NCBI GenBank assembly: GCA_019894715.1
Contig: JAGXOA010000072.1
Span: 1-55,505, forward strand
Length of the DNA stretch: 55,505 bases
Direction: 5' to 3'
Source: Promethearchaeota archaeon
GTDB taxonomy: Archaea; Asgardarchaeota; Lokiarchaeia; Sigyniarchaeales; SOKP01
Shown: piece after piece, positions 27,039 to 36,392 of the stretch
Layout: the number at the start of each line of letters is the position of its first letter
Position numbering within the stretch: position 1 is the first letter of the stretch
The notes under the pieces: model-generated
The model's input: only the letters and a program-made list of their open reading frames with translations
Told to the model about the DNA's origin: nothing
The model's database searches: none
Made by a program: the position numbers and the translations under genes

Positions 27039-28272
27039 TTTTGTTGATTCGATTTACTATTTTTAACGCCCCAAAATAAGAATTTATGAATGTGTTATCT
27101 TTAAATAAAATAGTACAAACGGGTTCATATTTTAATATTTTTTTAAGAGGTTCTGTTTTATCATGAATATGTTTTAGTTTATTGATCTTATTTATATTAT
27201 CTATGCTTAGATCTTTAGGAGCAAAAAAGATTAATTTAGTGCAAAATCTCTTTTTTTTAATGGAAGTTAAAGATTTTTTTATTGAATTCCATCTATTTAG
27301 AAAAAAAGAATCTATATGTAGTTTTAAAAGATTTGTGGTTAGATATTCTTCAGATACCCGAATAGAACCTGGAATTCTAGGATTTATTTCCATTAAATAG
27401 GGTATATTGTTCCTTATAACAAAATCAAATCCGTTTATTCCTGTTAAACCTAGAGTATTACTTAAAAATATAGACAAATTCTTTATTGTATCCATTTCTT
27501 TCTTTATTATATTTGTTGGAACAATATTTCCACAATACGTATATTCTTCAGGAGCATTTAAAAAACCGAACCCAATAATCTGTTGATTAATTGATATTAC
27601 ATTTGTTTCAATCCCATTAGCTATAACAGTGCAACTTATATTTGATCCTTCTATATATTCTTGAACTAACCATTCTTGTTCTTGTTTTTGATTTTTTATA
27701 ATTCTCAATCTTAAATAAAATTGTTCCTGGTTATTAATTTTATAAATATTTATTCCACCTGAACTTTGTTTTTTTTTTAGGATAAAAGGAAAATTTGATT
27801 TATTGTCATTTAAATCTGATTCATTTAAAAGTTTAGTTAACGGGATGTTATAACCGTTCTCTCTTAATAATTGATAAATCTCTAAAATATCTCTTGATTT
27901 TTGGAGAATCTCAAATTTATTATTTAGTTCTTTCAATGGATTTTTTAATGAATTTATTTTTTCTGATATCAATTTTCTTTTAATGAAAGAATCATCTAAT
28001 CCACTTCCAATCAATAAGTAATTAATATTAGGGTATTTTTCCAACAAATCAAAGGTAAAATCAATTAAATAGCTCTTATAGTTGTCTTTTAAATTATTAT
28101 AATCTATTTGTGTTCTTTTTGTTATGATTATGTAATCTTCTACATAGGGATAGAGATCTAAGTCTCCAAAAAAATCAACAGTATACACTTTAAATCCTGC
28201 TCGATACAAGGAATAAACTAATGGTCTTGTATTAAATCCAACTACTAAAATTGATTTCTTATTTTTAAACAT
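27028..28272 (-). CDS. ATP-grasp domain ligase of unknown substrate
   Basis: 414 aa. An N-terminal pre-grasp domain (SILVVGFNTRPLVYSLYRAGFKVYTVD) is followed by the ATP-grasp fold. FILKKKQSSGGINIYKI is the nucleotide-binding strand/loop and EWLVQEYIEG the hinge strand. INGFDFVI and YLMEINPRIPGS hold the Mg-binding Glu and Asn. ATP-grasp enzymes join a carboxylate to an amine or thiol through an acyl phosphate. It is close to the carbamoyl-phosphate-synthase-like/MfnD-type archaeal proteins, but I cannot name the substrate. Confidence 0.8.
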   Translation of the reverse strand: MFKNKKSILVVGFNTRPLVYSLYRAGFKVYTVDFFGDLDLYPYVEDYIIITKRTQIDYNNLKDNYKSYLIDFTFDLLEKYPNINYLLIGSGLDDSFIKRKLISEKINSLKNPLKELNNKFEILQKSRDILEIYQLLRENGYNIPLTKLLNESDLNDNKSNFPFILKKKQSSGGINIYKINNQEQFYLRLRIIKNQKQEQEWLVQEYIEGSNISCTVIANGIETNVISINQQIIGFGFLNAPEEYTYCGNIVPTNIIKKEMDTIKNLSIFLSNTLGLTGINGFDFVIRNNIPYLMEINPRIPGSIRVSEEYLTTNLLKLHIDSFFLNRWNSIKKSLTSIKKKRFCTKLIFFAPKDLSIDNINKINKLKHIHDKTEPLKKILKYEPVCTILFKDNTFINSYFGALKIVNRINKIIF

Positions 28273-28534
28273 TTTCTTTTAATTAGAAATATGTATATCT
28301 TCTATGATTCAATATCATTTATTTAATTTAGTCTTAGAATACTTAAAGAAAAATAATAGTATTTTCCTAAAAGATAATTTTCATCTTAATCTTATTATGA
28401 GATTTTCCTGTAATTTTTATAAGAATCAAACTTAAAAAAAAAAAAATTAGACCTAAAATAAAATTTGTTCTTTATCGTTTTGGATAAAATTAAAAAAGAA
28501 GTCTGCAATAATTTATTCAATTATCATATGAAAA

Positions 28535-29332
28535 ATGAAGAAAATGAAAAAGGAATATATCTGTCCTCCAGGAAAAAAAAGTAAAGTTGTTATAAAAGAT
28601 ATATCAGTGAAATTTAAAGAAAACCCTATATTAATATTAGGGTTTGCAGGAGTTGGTTTATTAGGTCCCATTATTGGAAATACTTTAGTAGAGCAAATAG
28701 AAGATTTAGAAGAAATTGGATTTATTACTTCTGAAATGTTGCCTCCTATTTCAACCTTTTATGATGGTGTTCTTAAGCATCCTTTTCGACTTTATTATAG
28801 TCAAAAAAAAAATTTTATTTTAGGAATAGCTGAAGTTCCTTTTCAAATACCTTCCGCCTATAGCGATTTGGCAAAGACCATTTGTAATTGGGCATTATCT
28901 GATGATGTTAATGTTAATGAAATCATTCTTTTCCAAGGTATTCCAGCACGAGGAATGATAGATGATTTTCCTGTATTTTATGCATCTGAATATGATTCAA
29001 TTGAAGAATTTGAAAAAGAAGGGATCAAAAAAGTTGAAAAGGGAATTATTATTGGTCCCGAAGCAACTATTATCAATGAAGCATTGACAAATAAGTTAGA
29101 AATTCTCATACTATTCACTCCAGTTTATCAAATTCCAACACCTGAAGGCGCTGCTTCTCTTATTGAATTCTTAAATAAAAAATTAAAAATGAATATAGAT
29201 ACAATAACATTACTAGAAGAAGGTAAAGAAATTAAAAAAACAATGCTAGAATTAGCAGAAAAAACTCAAGAATTTCAGAGCAAGCAACTTTCTGATGAAG
29301 GAAAGGATGGGTATAGTCAATATTACCAATAG
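28535..29332 (+). CDS. PAC2-family proteasome assembly chaperone-like protein, copy 1
   Basis: 265 aa of the PAC2 family: LILGFAGVGLLGPIIGNTL near residues 34-52, FITSEMLPPIS (about 67), the IILFQGIPA strand, and the GIIIGPEATIINEAL loop. The C-terminus runs through a helix TMLELAEKTQEFQ and a flexible tail ending SQYYQ. A terminal hydrophobic-Tyr-any residue (HbYX) motif is what proteasome activators and the archaeal chaperone PbaB use to dock on the 20S alpha ring. Tyr-Tyr-Gln fits loosely. A paralogue follows in the same direction after 83 bp. Confidence 0.85.
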   Translation: MKKMKKEYICPPGKKSKVVIKDISVKFKENPILILGFAGVGLLGPIIGNTLVEQIEDLEEIGFITSEMLPPISTFYDGVLKHPFRLYYSQKKNFILGIAEVPFQIPSAYSDLAKTICNWALSDDVNVNEIILFQGIPARGMIDDFPVFYASEYDSIEEFEKEGIKKVEKGIIIGPEATIINEALTNKLEILILFTPVYQIPTPEGAASLIEFLNKKLKMNIDTITLLEEGKEIKKTMLELAEKTQEFQSKQLSDEGKDGYSQYYQ

Positions 29333-29415
29333 AAGAATACACAAGTAGTTTTTATTCTAAATTTAAAATATTAATACATTCTGAATTATAATTATCAATT
29401 AAAAAATGACATCTT

Positions 29416-30210
29416 ATGGTTGTTAAAGAATATATATGTGAATCTGGCAAGAAAAGTAAAGTAGTTATTGAAGATTTTTCAACTAATATAAAAGAGGATG
29501 TTACAATTCTATTATGCTTTGCGGGAATTGGACTTATTGGACCTATAATTGCAAATACATTAATAAAGCAAATACCTGATATTAAAGAAATAGGATTTAT
29601 TACGAGTGAATATTTACCTCCTATATCTGTTTTTTATTCAGGTGTACTTAAGAATCCATTTAGAGTATATTATTCTCCAAAAAATAATATTATTGTAGGA
29701 ATATGTGAAGTTCCTTTTGATATTTCCTCCGCTTACAATGATTTAGCAAGAACTATTAGTAATTGGGCTTTAAATGATGATGTACAAGCTAAACAGATTG
29801 TTATTTTTCAAGGTATTCCTCAAGCGGGCGTGATTGATGATTTCTCAGTATATTATGCTGCTGAAGCGGAGTTAGTAGACTTTCTTGAGCAATATGGAAT
29901 TAAAAAATTCGATAGAGGTATAATTATTGGACCAGAATCTACTATACTCAATGAAACATTGTCAAATAAATTGCAAGGTTATGCTTTGTTTGCTCCAGTA
30001 TATCAAATTCCAACTCCCGAAGCCGCAGCTTCGATTATAACTGTATTAAACGATATCTATGGTTTAGACATTGAGATCTCCAAACTAATGGAAGAAGGAA
30101 AAGAAATAAAACAAAAAATGCTTGAATTAGCAGAAAAAACACAAGAATTTAGTAGGAAACAATTATCTAAACAAGGATCAGAAGGAGCCTATACACAATA
30201 TTATCGATGA
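29416..30210 (+). CDS. PAC2-family proteasome assembly chaperone-like protein, copy 2
   Basis: 264 aa, similar to the upstream gene along its whole length (shared EYIC-GKKSKVVI start, FAGIGLIGPIIANTL, GFITSEYLPPIS, IIIGPESTILNETL, VYQIPTPEAAAS). The tail ends TQYYR, again Tyr-Tyr-X. The pair arose by tandem duplication and probably forms a heteromer, as eukaryotic Pba1-Pba2 do; this is inference. The start ATG at 29416 aligns with residue 4 of copy 1. Confidence 0.85.
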   Translation: MVVKEYICESGKKSKVVIEDFSTNIKEDVTILLCFAGIGLIGPIIANTLIKQIPDIKEIGFITSEYLPPISVFYSGVLKNPFRVYYSPKNNIIVGICEVPFDISSAYNDLARTISNWALNDDVQAKQIVIFQGIPQAGVIDDFSVYYAAEAELVDFLEQYGIKKFDRGIIIGPESTILNETLSNKLQGYALFAPVYQIPTPEAAASIITVLNDIYGLDIEISKLMEEGKEIKQKMLELAEKTQEFSRKQLSKQGSEGAYTQYYR

Positions 30211-30450
30211 TTATTTCTTTTTAATAATTTATCTAATTTTGTTTAAATATCCTAGATATAGCAGAAATGTGACCTGGATTAAATTCAGAGATACATAACA
30301 TAGAAACCACCAGAAAGATTACTATTAATTTAGTTCTTATTTTTTTTTCTTTTTTCCACATATCAAATTGATTAAAAATCAAGTAATGATGTCTGAGAGA
30401 TTTATAATGATTTGAGAAACATTTCAGAACAATTTTTATCATATAAACAA

Positions 30451-30477
30451 AAGAAAACCAATTCCTTTAGGGAGGTG
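30451..30477 (+). mobile_element. Degenerate IS200/IS605-type right-end relic (copy B)
   Basis: AAGAAAACCAATTCCTTTAGG and the following GAGGTG match 39321-39347 in about 24 of 27 positions. That copy has a good hairpin; here the stem is eroded. It lies 17 bp from the stop of the truncated DUF2284 gene, which it may have cut. Confidence 0.4.
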
Positions 30478-30493
30478 TTTTTTTGAGCAATTA

Positions 30494-30745
30494 TTATAAA
30501 ATCTCATCCTTGCTTTTATCAAGAGACTTCTTTTTAAAATCATCTACATAATTCTTCAAGCTAAAATTATAATATATAAGGAAAAATAAAGTATATTCTG
30601 ATATTTCTTGTTCTAAATATGGTGATACTGGAGGACATGCCCAAGAATGTTCATAGTTTGGACATTTATAACTTTCTTTATTGCAATAAGATTGAACTTC
30701 ATGTTCAAAAATAATTTGATTTTTTTTAATTTCTCTATATGGCAA
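30494..30745 (-). pseudogene. Truncated DUF2284-type Cys-rich metal-binding protein
   Basis: 83 aa. The N-terminal part carries CNKESYKCPNYEHSWACPP, the Cys pattern before a CPP that marks DUF2284 proteins, which are normally about twice as long. The frame then ends in a Lys/Asp-rich tail close to the transposon-end relic at 30451-30477. The second half, with its further cysteines, is missing and I do not find it downstream. It is therefore probably inactive. Confidence 0.5.
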
Positions 30746-30770
30746 TTTTAATATCCATTTGTTTAGTTAA

Positions 30771-31334
30771 TTACAGAATAATATTCTTATTGCTATTAAT
30801 AAGGAAATTCTTTAATTCTGTAAAATCTGAAAATACCGTGATACCATTCATTTTTCTTAATTTTTTTACATTTTCAATTTCTATATCTCTGATTTTTAGA
30901 ATAAGAGGGCTTCCATCTGTTCTAGAAGTAACTATTGGGGTGTCATGTTGATCAGAAGGTAATAAATAAACAGGAATTCCTCCCTTTATCGTTTGGGCAA
31001 TACAGTTTGTAACTAATGTATCTGCAATTCCATTAACTATCTTACCCACTGAGTTTGCAGATAATGGACAAACAAGTAAAAAATCATATTTTCCAATTTG
31101 AAGAGGCCCAGCTAGAAAAGGATTATTTGGACTTACTTCCACTTTAATTTTCTTCACAACTTCATTTAAATAATCCCAATGTTTATACCATTTTACAACA
31201 ACAGCTCCTTCTTTCGATAACATAACAGTTAGATCTACATTATGTATCTTTTGCATTTGCTCCATAAGATCTATAGATTCTTTAATTATATACCCTGATC
31301 CAGTTATTCCCCATACAAAATGTAATGGACTCAT
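30771..31334 (-). CDS. afpA: Archaeoflavoprotein AfpA
   Basis: A 187-aa flavoprotein of the HFCD/AfpA type. It begins FVWGITGSGYIIKES, has SKEGAVVVKWYKHW (about 39-52), FLAGPLQIGKYDFLLVCPLSANSVGKIVNGIADTL split across the FMN-binding core (about 74-108), and PSDQHD. These blocks match archaeal AfpA (MJ0208 family), which takes electrons from ferredoxin in a redox chain first described in Archaeoglobus. It carries no iron-sulfur motif of its own. Divergent from the LSm-like gene. Confidence 0.88.
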   Translation of the reverse strand: MSPLHFVWGITGSGYIIKESIDLMEQMQKIHNVDLTVMLSKEGAVVVKWYKHWDYLNEVVKKIKVEVSPNNPFLAGPLQIGKYDFLLVCPLSANSVGKIVNGIADTLVTNCIAQTIKGGIPVYLLPSDQHDTPIVTSRTDGSPLILKIRDIEIENVKKLRKMNGITVFSDFTELKNFLINSNKNIIL

Positions 31335-31460
31335 AATCTTTAAGAAATTGTAATTTTCTCTATGTATAATAATGAACTTTTTTTCTTATGGTTTTTCTAA
31401 AACTTACCTAAAATATTTATTTTTAGTTTTCTAGTTATTAAAATAATAACAATAAATCAA

Positions 31461-31661
31461 TTGATTATTATGATCCCTAAAAGTATTTTTGAAAGAATAA
31501 TTGGTGTTGATGTTTATATTCATATAAAAGATTTGAGTGAAAAATTTAGTGGAAAATTGTTAGAAATAACCGATGATGATTTAATATCACTTGAAGATAA
31601 GTATAACAATATCACATATATATCCAGAAAAGATATTTGCGTTATTACTGAAAGAAGATAA
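31461..31661 (+). CDS. Small LSm-like (Sm-fold) protein
   Basis: 66 aa; the real start may be the ATG at 31470 (MIPKSI). After a short helix the pattern VDVYIHIKDLSEKFSGKLLEITDDDLISLED then NITYISRKDICVIT looks like five strands of an Sm barrel: KxxxKFSGxL resembles Sm1 and the DICVI strand Sm2. LSm proteins form RNA-binding rings. The family assignment is tentative because the Sm2 RG motif is not clear. T-runs at 31684-31692 and 31700-31708 can terminate it. Confidence 0.5.
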   Translation: MIIMIPKSIFERIIGVDVYIHIKDLSEKFSGKLLEITDDDLISLEDKYNNITYISRKDICVITERR

Positions 31662-31683
31662 CTAAAGAAACAAGAATCGTTTA

Positions 31684-31708
31684 TTTTTTTTATAATATTT
31701 TTTTTTAT
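31684..31708 (+). terminator. Double T-run after the LSm-like gene
   Basis: Two tracts of 8-9 T lie 22 and 38 bp downstream of the stop codon, a usual archaeal termination signal. Confidence 0.4.
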
Positions 31709-31819
31709 AGAAATTTATTGCTTTCTATCCATAATGAGAAAAATAACTATAATTAAATTTTATTATAATAATTCTTATTAAAAGATAATCTATATTTAAT
31801 AAATTTAATAAAATCTATC

Positions 31820-34309
31820 ATGGAAAAGAAATCTTATAAATACAATAGTCAAGAAATAGAAATTATAAAAGAAGATAACTTGAAGATCTCTTTTAAAATC
31901 AATTCCTATATCCAGAAAATAAAATATATGGAAGAAAAGAATATCAAACAACTCCCTTTTGAACAAATTTTAGAAGATTTCTTTTCAGAAAAAAATAATT
32001 TAATCTCTGATTCTACTAAAAATTCAATAACTAAAATAATCTACAAAATAGCTGAAAAAATAATTATAATTGTTTCTTCCCAAGGAAAAGATATTATTTG
32101 GAATAGAAGCAAACTCATAAATAGATATGGTTGGTTTTTTTTCTTAGTAAAATCTTATGGTGATAAAAAAAAAGTAGAAAAAAAGCTTAAGAAACAGGAA
32201 ATTATTGTTAAGACAGAATATTTTAAAGAAAATGGTTTTGAAATTCCAGTAACTGAAAAAAAAAATATGCGTCCATTGTACAAGACAAAAGAATATCGTA
32301 AATATCTAAATATCATCAAGACAAAAAAAATCAAACAGACATCTATTGAAGATACATTGAAGGATTTCTTTATTAGTTCTAAATTAATTCCTGAAAAGGA
32401 AAAAGAATCTATAAAGAAAATAAACTATTATATGAATGAAAGAGTCATAGTCATTAAATCATTAATCGGCGATAAGATGTATGAAAATCTAAGTGAGCTT
32501 GTAAGGAAATACGGGTGGTATTTTTACATCACAGGTGTTTCAGTAGGAAAAAGTGAGGTATCAATAGCTATTGATAAAATAGAGAAGAGATTTGACCTAA
32601 ATTATTTTCATGAAATCTCTGTAATATCTAATTTAAAAGGTTCAAATAAAAGTCGTTTAACACTATACCCTATAGCATTAAGGCCCAATCATAATTGTAT
32701 TATTCTGGGATTAGGTCAATTAAATATTCTTTTAGACTGTGGAATAACAGAGGAATTTTTGGAAGAAATTGATATTTATCTAGAAAATCTAAATGAATTC
32801 TTGAAAAATGATGAAGAAAGTAAAATAATTCTATCCAAAAGTGAGGAAGAAGAGGTTACTGAACTGGAAGATATAAATGAATTACGTAAATTTGAAGAAA
32901 ACGATAATATAGATAATAATATTAATAATAATAAAACAGATATCAATATAAACAATAATGAAAATAATACAGAAAATATCCTTATTCAAAAAGAAGAGCA
33001 TAAGAAAGATGACATTGAGAAAGTAATCACATCTACCCATGAAATTAAGGAGAAATTTTTAGTCTTAAATGAAGAAGATTTTGAACCTAAAATTGATGCT
33101 ATTTTTCTTTCACATAGTCATTTTGATCATGTGTCTGGATTAAAAGATTTAGTAAAAAAATTTCCAAACGTACCAATATTATGTTCTAGAATTACTTTAG
33201 ATCTTTTTTTACTTAGAGATTCAGAATTCTTAAAGCAAGAACTGAAAGAAGAAATAATAGATGAAGAATATATAAATATAATAAAAAATGTGATTTATGT
33301 TGAAAATGGTGATAAAATTAAATTCAAAGAAAAAAATTATTACTTCTCATTTTTTCATGCAGGACATATGCCAGGGGCATTAATGCTGTTAGTAAAAGCT
33401 AGAAATTATCGTTTTCTTTACTCTGGAGATTATACTTATTATGATATTACTCCTTTTGCTGGGACTCATAGATTTCTAAAACAAATATCTCGTCCGATAG
33501 ACTTTCTTTTAATAGATGGGTCTAGTGCATATGAGGAATATGGCAATCCCTCCCAGTATTTTCATAGTTTAATTTTATTCTTAGAACAAAAAGCAGAATA
33601 TGGTGATAATTCTCTAATTGGTGCAGATCCTTCGAGTTTGGCAATCAGTCTTATGTTAACATTTTGGAGACATTTCAGAAAAAAACAATTAAAACGTGCT
33701 TATGATAAAAGGCCTAATATTTATGTAGATATGATGGTTAGAAAGAATATTCAAGTCATAAATCATCGATATGAATACATTTATGGACCAATTTCAAGAT
33801 TGATCAGAGATAAGGCAAATCCCTTTAATAGTATAAAATTTCGATGGTTTGATCGCGATAATTTAGACTTCCTTAAAAAAAAAAACAATATCATAATTTC
33901 TCACCCTCCTGATTTATCTTATGGAATAATTAGAAATATAATAAATATAATTGGACGTAATCCTCATAATATGATTTTCTTAGCTGGAGCAATTCATGAA
34001 GAACCTGGATATAGCCTGCTGAATCCTCCTGAAGATAGTGACCCAAAAGAAAGATCAATTGAGTTGTCTGAAACATGGAAAGTTCCTATAAGAGCTTTGC
34101 TAATCAATAAATTTGCACCTCAAATAAAAATTAAATTACATGGAGATAAAATTCAACTGACTGAAATGATTAAAAATTTAGAACCTAAAGAGGTCTGCTT
34201 TTTTCATGAAAATCCTAAAAAATTACTAAATGTAGCAGAATATGTTACTACTTTAGGTGTAGAAAAAGTATCAACTCCTCAAGAAAGAAAAATTATAATT
34301 CTAAATTAA
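31820..34309 (+). CDS. Beta-CASP-like MBL nuclease with duplicated N-terminal module and Asn-rich insert
   Basis: 829 aa. Residues about 40-140 and 175-275 are two copies of one module (both have KQ-EDxLxDFF, an I-KI-Y strand, then RYGWFF or KYGWYF). The MBL part starts near 290 (LGLGQLNILLDCG). Its zinc signature SHSHFDH comes only at about 429-435, after a Glu/Asn-rich low-complexity insert (about 335-405). Further motifs are HAGHMPGA (about 513), YSGDY (about 535), and later SHPPD and HEEPG; the end reads KLHGDK and FFHENP. The beta-CASP family cuts RNA, and archaeal members are exo- or endonucleases of the CPSF type. The two N-terminal repeats are not KH domains that I recognise. Confidence 0.75.
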   Translation: MEKKSYKYNSQEIEIIKEDNLKISFKINSYIQKIKYMEEKNIKQLPFEQILEDFFSEKNNLISDSTKNSITKIIYKIAEKIIIIVSSQGKDIIWNRSKLINRYGWFFFLVKSYGDKKKVEKKLKKQEIIVKTEYFKENGFEIPVTEKKNMRPLYKTKEYRKYLNIIKTKKIKQTSIEDTLKDFFISSKLIPEKEKESIKKINYYMNERVIVIKSLIGDKMYENLSELVRKYGWYFYITGVSVGKSEVSIAIDKIEKRFDLNYFHEISVISNLKGSNKSRLTLYPIALRPNHNCIILGLGQLNILLDCGITEEFLEEIDIYLENLNEFLKNDEESKIILSKSEEEEVTELEDINELRKFEENDNIDNNINNNKTDININNNENNTENILIQKEEHKKDDIEKVITSTHEIKEKFLVLNEEDFEPKIDAIFLSHSHFDHVSGLKDLVKKFPNVPILCSRITLDLFLLRDSEFLKQELKEEIIDEEYINIIKNVIYVENGDKIKFKEKNYYFSFFHAGHMPGALMLLVKARNYRFLYSGDYTYYDITPFAGTHRFLKQISRPIDFLLIDGSSAYEEYGNPSQYFHSLILFLEQKAEYGDNSLIGADPSSLAISLMLTFWRHFRKKQLKRAYDKRPNIYVDMMVRKNIQVINHRYEYIYGPISRLIRDKANPFNSIKFRWFDRDNLDFLKKKNNIIISHPPDLSYGIIRNIINIIGRNPHNMIFLAGAIHEEPGYSLLNPPEDSDPKERSIELSETWKVPIRALLINKFAPQIKIKLHGDKIQLTEMIKNLEPKEVCFFHENPKKLLNVAEYVTTLGVEKVSTPQERKIIILN

Positions 34310-34338
34310 TTAATTCAGTGAATTAATCTAAGTATCTA

Positions 34339-35487
34339 TTACTTAAGATTATTTTTAACATAATTTTTTATTTCTGTTGGTGTCTCTTCGATATAATTTT
34401 CGGTTATAAAATCTTCTACTAATTTATAAGCTTCCTCATCTGTTAGTTGCAATGGTGGATGTTTCATGAAGAATGCTGATGGTGTGTATAAAACACCTCC
34501 TTGATTTCTATCCAACGCTAATTTCATACATCTTATAGCATCAATAACAACACCTGCAGAATTGGGAGAATCTTGAACAGAAAGTCTTAATTCAAGGTCT
34601 ATGGGGATATCACCAAAAATATTACCCTCCATTCTTATAAAACATATCTTATTATCTTTTTGCCAAGGTACCCAATCACTCGGTCCTATGTGAATATTTT
34701 CATCTTTTAGTCTATTTGCCATTTGAGATTGAACTGCTTCTGTTTTAGATGTCTTTTTAGAAATTAATCTAGTTCTATCAAGCATATTTAAAAAATCTGT
34801 GTTTCCTCCAGTATTCAATTGATAAGTTTTATTAAGTTTTACACCCCGTTTTTTAAACAAGTTAGTAAGCACTCTATGTGTAATAGTAGCTCCCATTTGA
34901 GATTTAATATCATCTCCTATTATTGGAATTTTTAAAGCTTCAAATTTTTTTGCCCACTCTGGATCACTTGCAATAAACACAGGAATACAATTTATTAATC
35001 CTACGTTGGCTTCAAGAGCACATTCAGTATAAAATTTAGCAGCATTTTCAGACCCTACTGGAAGAAAATTAATCAAGATTTCACATTTAGTATTTTTCAG
35101 TTCTTCCATAATTTCATTCTTAGATGCTTCTTTCTCCTCAGATACAACAAAAGATAATTTTTCATCATGATATTTCATATGAGGAGCAATGCTATCTAAG
35201 ATTTTTCCCATTTTTACTATAACATTTTTATAAGGGATATTTTGGCAAAAAATATGACAACAGTTTGGAGATTCAAAAATCGCTTCAGATATATCTTTAC
35301 CTACTTTTCTGCTATCAACATCAAATCCACATACTACTTCTATATCTAAAGGGATATACCCACCAATATTCCAATGCATTAAACCAATCGCATTGTCTAT
35401 ATCCTTATTTTTATAATATTCAATCCCTTGTATTAAAGAACTAGCACAATTTCCTATACCAACTATTCCAATTCTAATTTTATCCAT
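34339..35487 (-). CDS. myo-Inositol-1-phosphate synthase
   Basis: 382 aa. It turns glucose-6-phosphate into inositol-1-phosphate with NAD, the first step to archaeal inositol phospholipids. Marks are GIVGIGNCASSLIQGIEYY at the N-terminal Rossmann fold, CGFDVDSRKVGKD, LINFLPVGSE, the GDDIKSQMGATITHRVL block, NTGGNTDFLNM, and KIDLELRLSVQDSPNSAG-like C-terminal residues. The length fits the archaeal/bacterial short form. Convergent with the beta-CASP gene, about 30 bp apart. Confidence 0.93.
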   Translation of the reverse strand: MDKIRIGIVGIGNCASSLIQGIEYYKNKDIDNAIGLMHWNIGGYIPLDIEVVCGFDVDSRKVGKDISEAIFESPNCCHIFCQNIPYKNVIVKMGKILDSIAPHMKYHDEKLSFVVSEEKEASKNEIMEELKNTKCEILINFLPVGSENAAKFYTECALEANVGLINCIPVFIASDPEWAKKFEALKIPIIGDDIKSQMGATITHRVLTNLFKKRGVKLNKTYQLNTGGNTDFLNMLDRTRLISKKTSKTEAVQSQMANRLKDENIHIGPSDWVPWQKDNKICFIRMEGNIFGDIPIDLELRLSVQDSPNSAGVVIDAIRCMKLALDRNQGGVLYTPSAFFMKHPPLQLTDEEAYKLVEDFITENYIEETPTEIKNYVKNNLK

Positions 35488-35767
35488 AGGAACAAAATCC
35501 TAAAATGTTATTAATATTCAAATATAATATAAAAATTCTGAATAATATAGGAATATAGTTTATTAATCTTAAATAGCTTTTATTTTTTATACTTTCAATT
35601 TATTATATTGTTTTTTTATTTTTAATAAAATAATGTAATAAATCCTAATCATTCTTGTTTCTATCCTTTCAAAGATAAACACAAATTGAAAAATAAAATT
35701 TAATTTTCCAAAATATATACAAGTAAATAAACGAGAAAAATATTTTAAAAATCAAAAAATAATTGAT

Positions 35768-36217
35768 CTAGTTGGAATTATATGAATCTTTATATGCTTT
35801 AGCACAATGTTTACAACAAAAATTCATTTCTTTCTTATTAGTTATTTCATTATGGTAATTTTCATACAATTTAACTCCACAACTTGCGCAAATCGCTAAT
35901 TTCGATTGTATTGCGACTTCTATTAAATTATTAAACCGAATAAATATTCTATCAACAAAAGATTTTCCTAAAGATGTTAATCTATATCCTTTTTTACGTT
36001 TTGATTTTAGAATGGGAACATCTTCAATATATCTTTCAGACTTGAGAGATTTTAAAAAACCGTATACATATGTTGGACTAGCAGTTTTATTTAGATCTTC
36101 ATCTAATTTTTTTAAGATATAATAACCAGTTACTTCCTTATTTGATTTTAATAATACTAATATATAGAATTTTGTTAGATTTTGTATTTTAATTTCCTTT
36201 TTCTCATTCAATTTCAT
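35768..36217 (-). CDS. PadR-like winged-helix regulator with C-terminal TRASH-type metal site
   Basis: 149 aa. Residues about 10-90 form a PadR-type winged helix (FYILVLLKSNKEVTGYYILKKL, TYVYGFLKSLKSERYIE). The C-terminus carries CASCG (about 110-114) and FCCKHCAKAY (about 133-142), the Cys layout of TRASH metal-sensing domains. It is divergent from the copper ATPase gene, with 175 bp between. I infer a copper or other soft-metal sensor that controls the exporter, comparable in logic to archaeal CopR/CopT. Confidence 0.82.
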   Translation of the reverse strand: MKLNEKKEIKIQNLTKFYILVLLKSNKEVTGYYILKKLDEDLNKTASPTYVYGFLKSLKSERYIEDVPILKSKRKKGYRLTSLGKSFVDRIFIRFNNLIEVAIQSKLAICASCGVKLYENYHNEITNKKEMNFCCKHCAKAYKDSYNSN

Positions 36218-36297
36218 CGTTACTCTCTTTTAGTAAATATTCTTATAATTTGAAAATAATCTAATTTATCAGTATTTATTTTATAATAGCTATACTT

Positions 36298-36330
36298 AAA
36301 TATATACTTTTATGTATGTATTTATAAGGA
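36298..36330. promoter_or_regulatory. Candidate promoter/operator between the metal regulator and copA
   Basis: AAATATATA and TATGTATTT (roughly 36298-36322) form an imperfect inverted repeat, followed by TTTATAAGG as a TATA-like box about 65 bp before the copA start. The position between the two divergent genes suits a regulator site; the symmetry alone is weak in such AT-rich DNA. Confidence 0.35.
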
Positions 36331-36392
36331 ATAAAAAATATTGACTTACAATTTCATGAGTTAAAACTAGCTTATTATCGAGGTGAATTTAA

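Noticed and set aside
30233-30442. 69-codon minus frame downstream of the truncated DUF2284 gene
   Set aside because: It shows no DUF2284 Cys motif and no other family sign. It lies next to a transposon relic and is probably chance.
30739-30951. Plus-strand frame inside the afpA region
   Set aside because: Antisense of the well-conserved archaeoflavoprotein.
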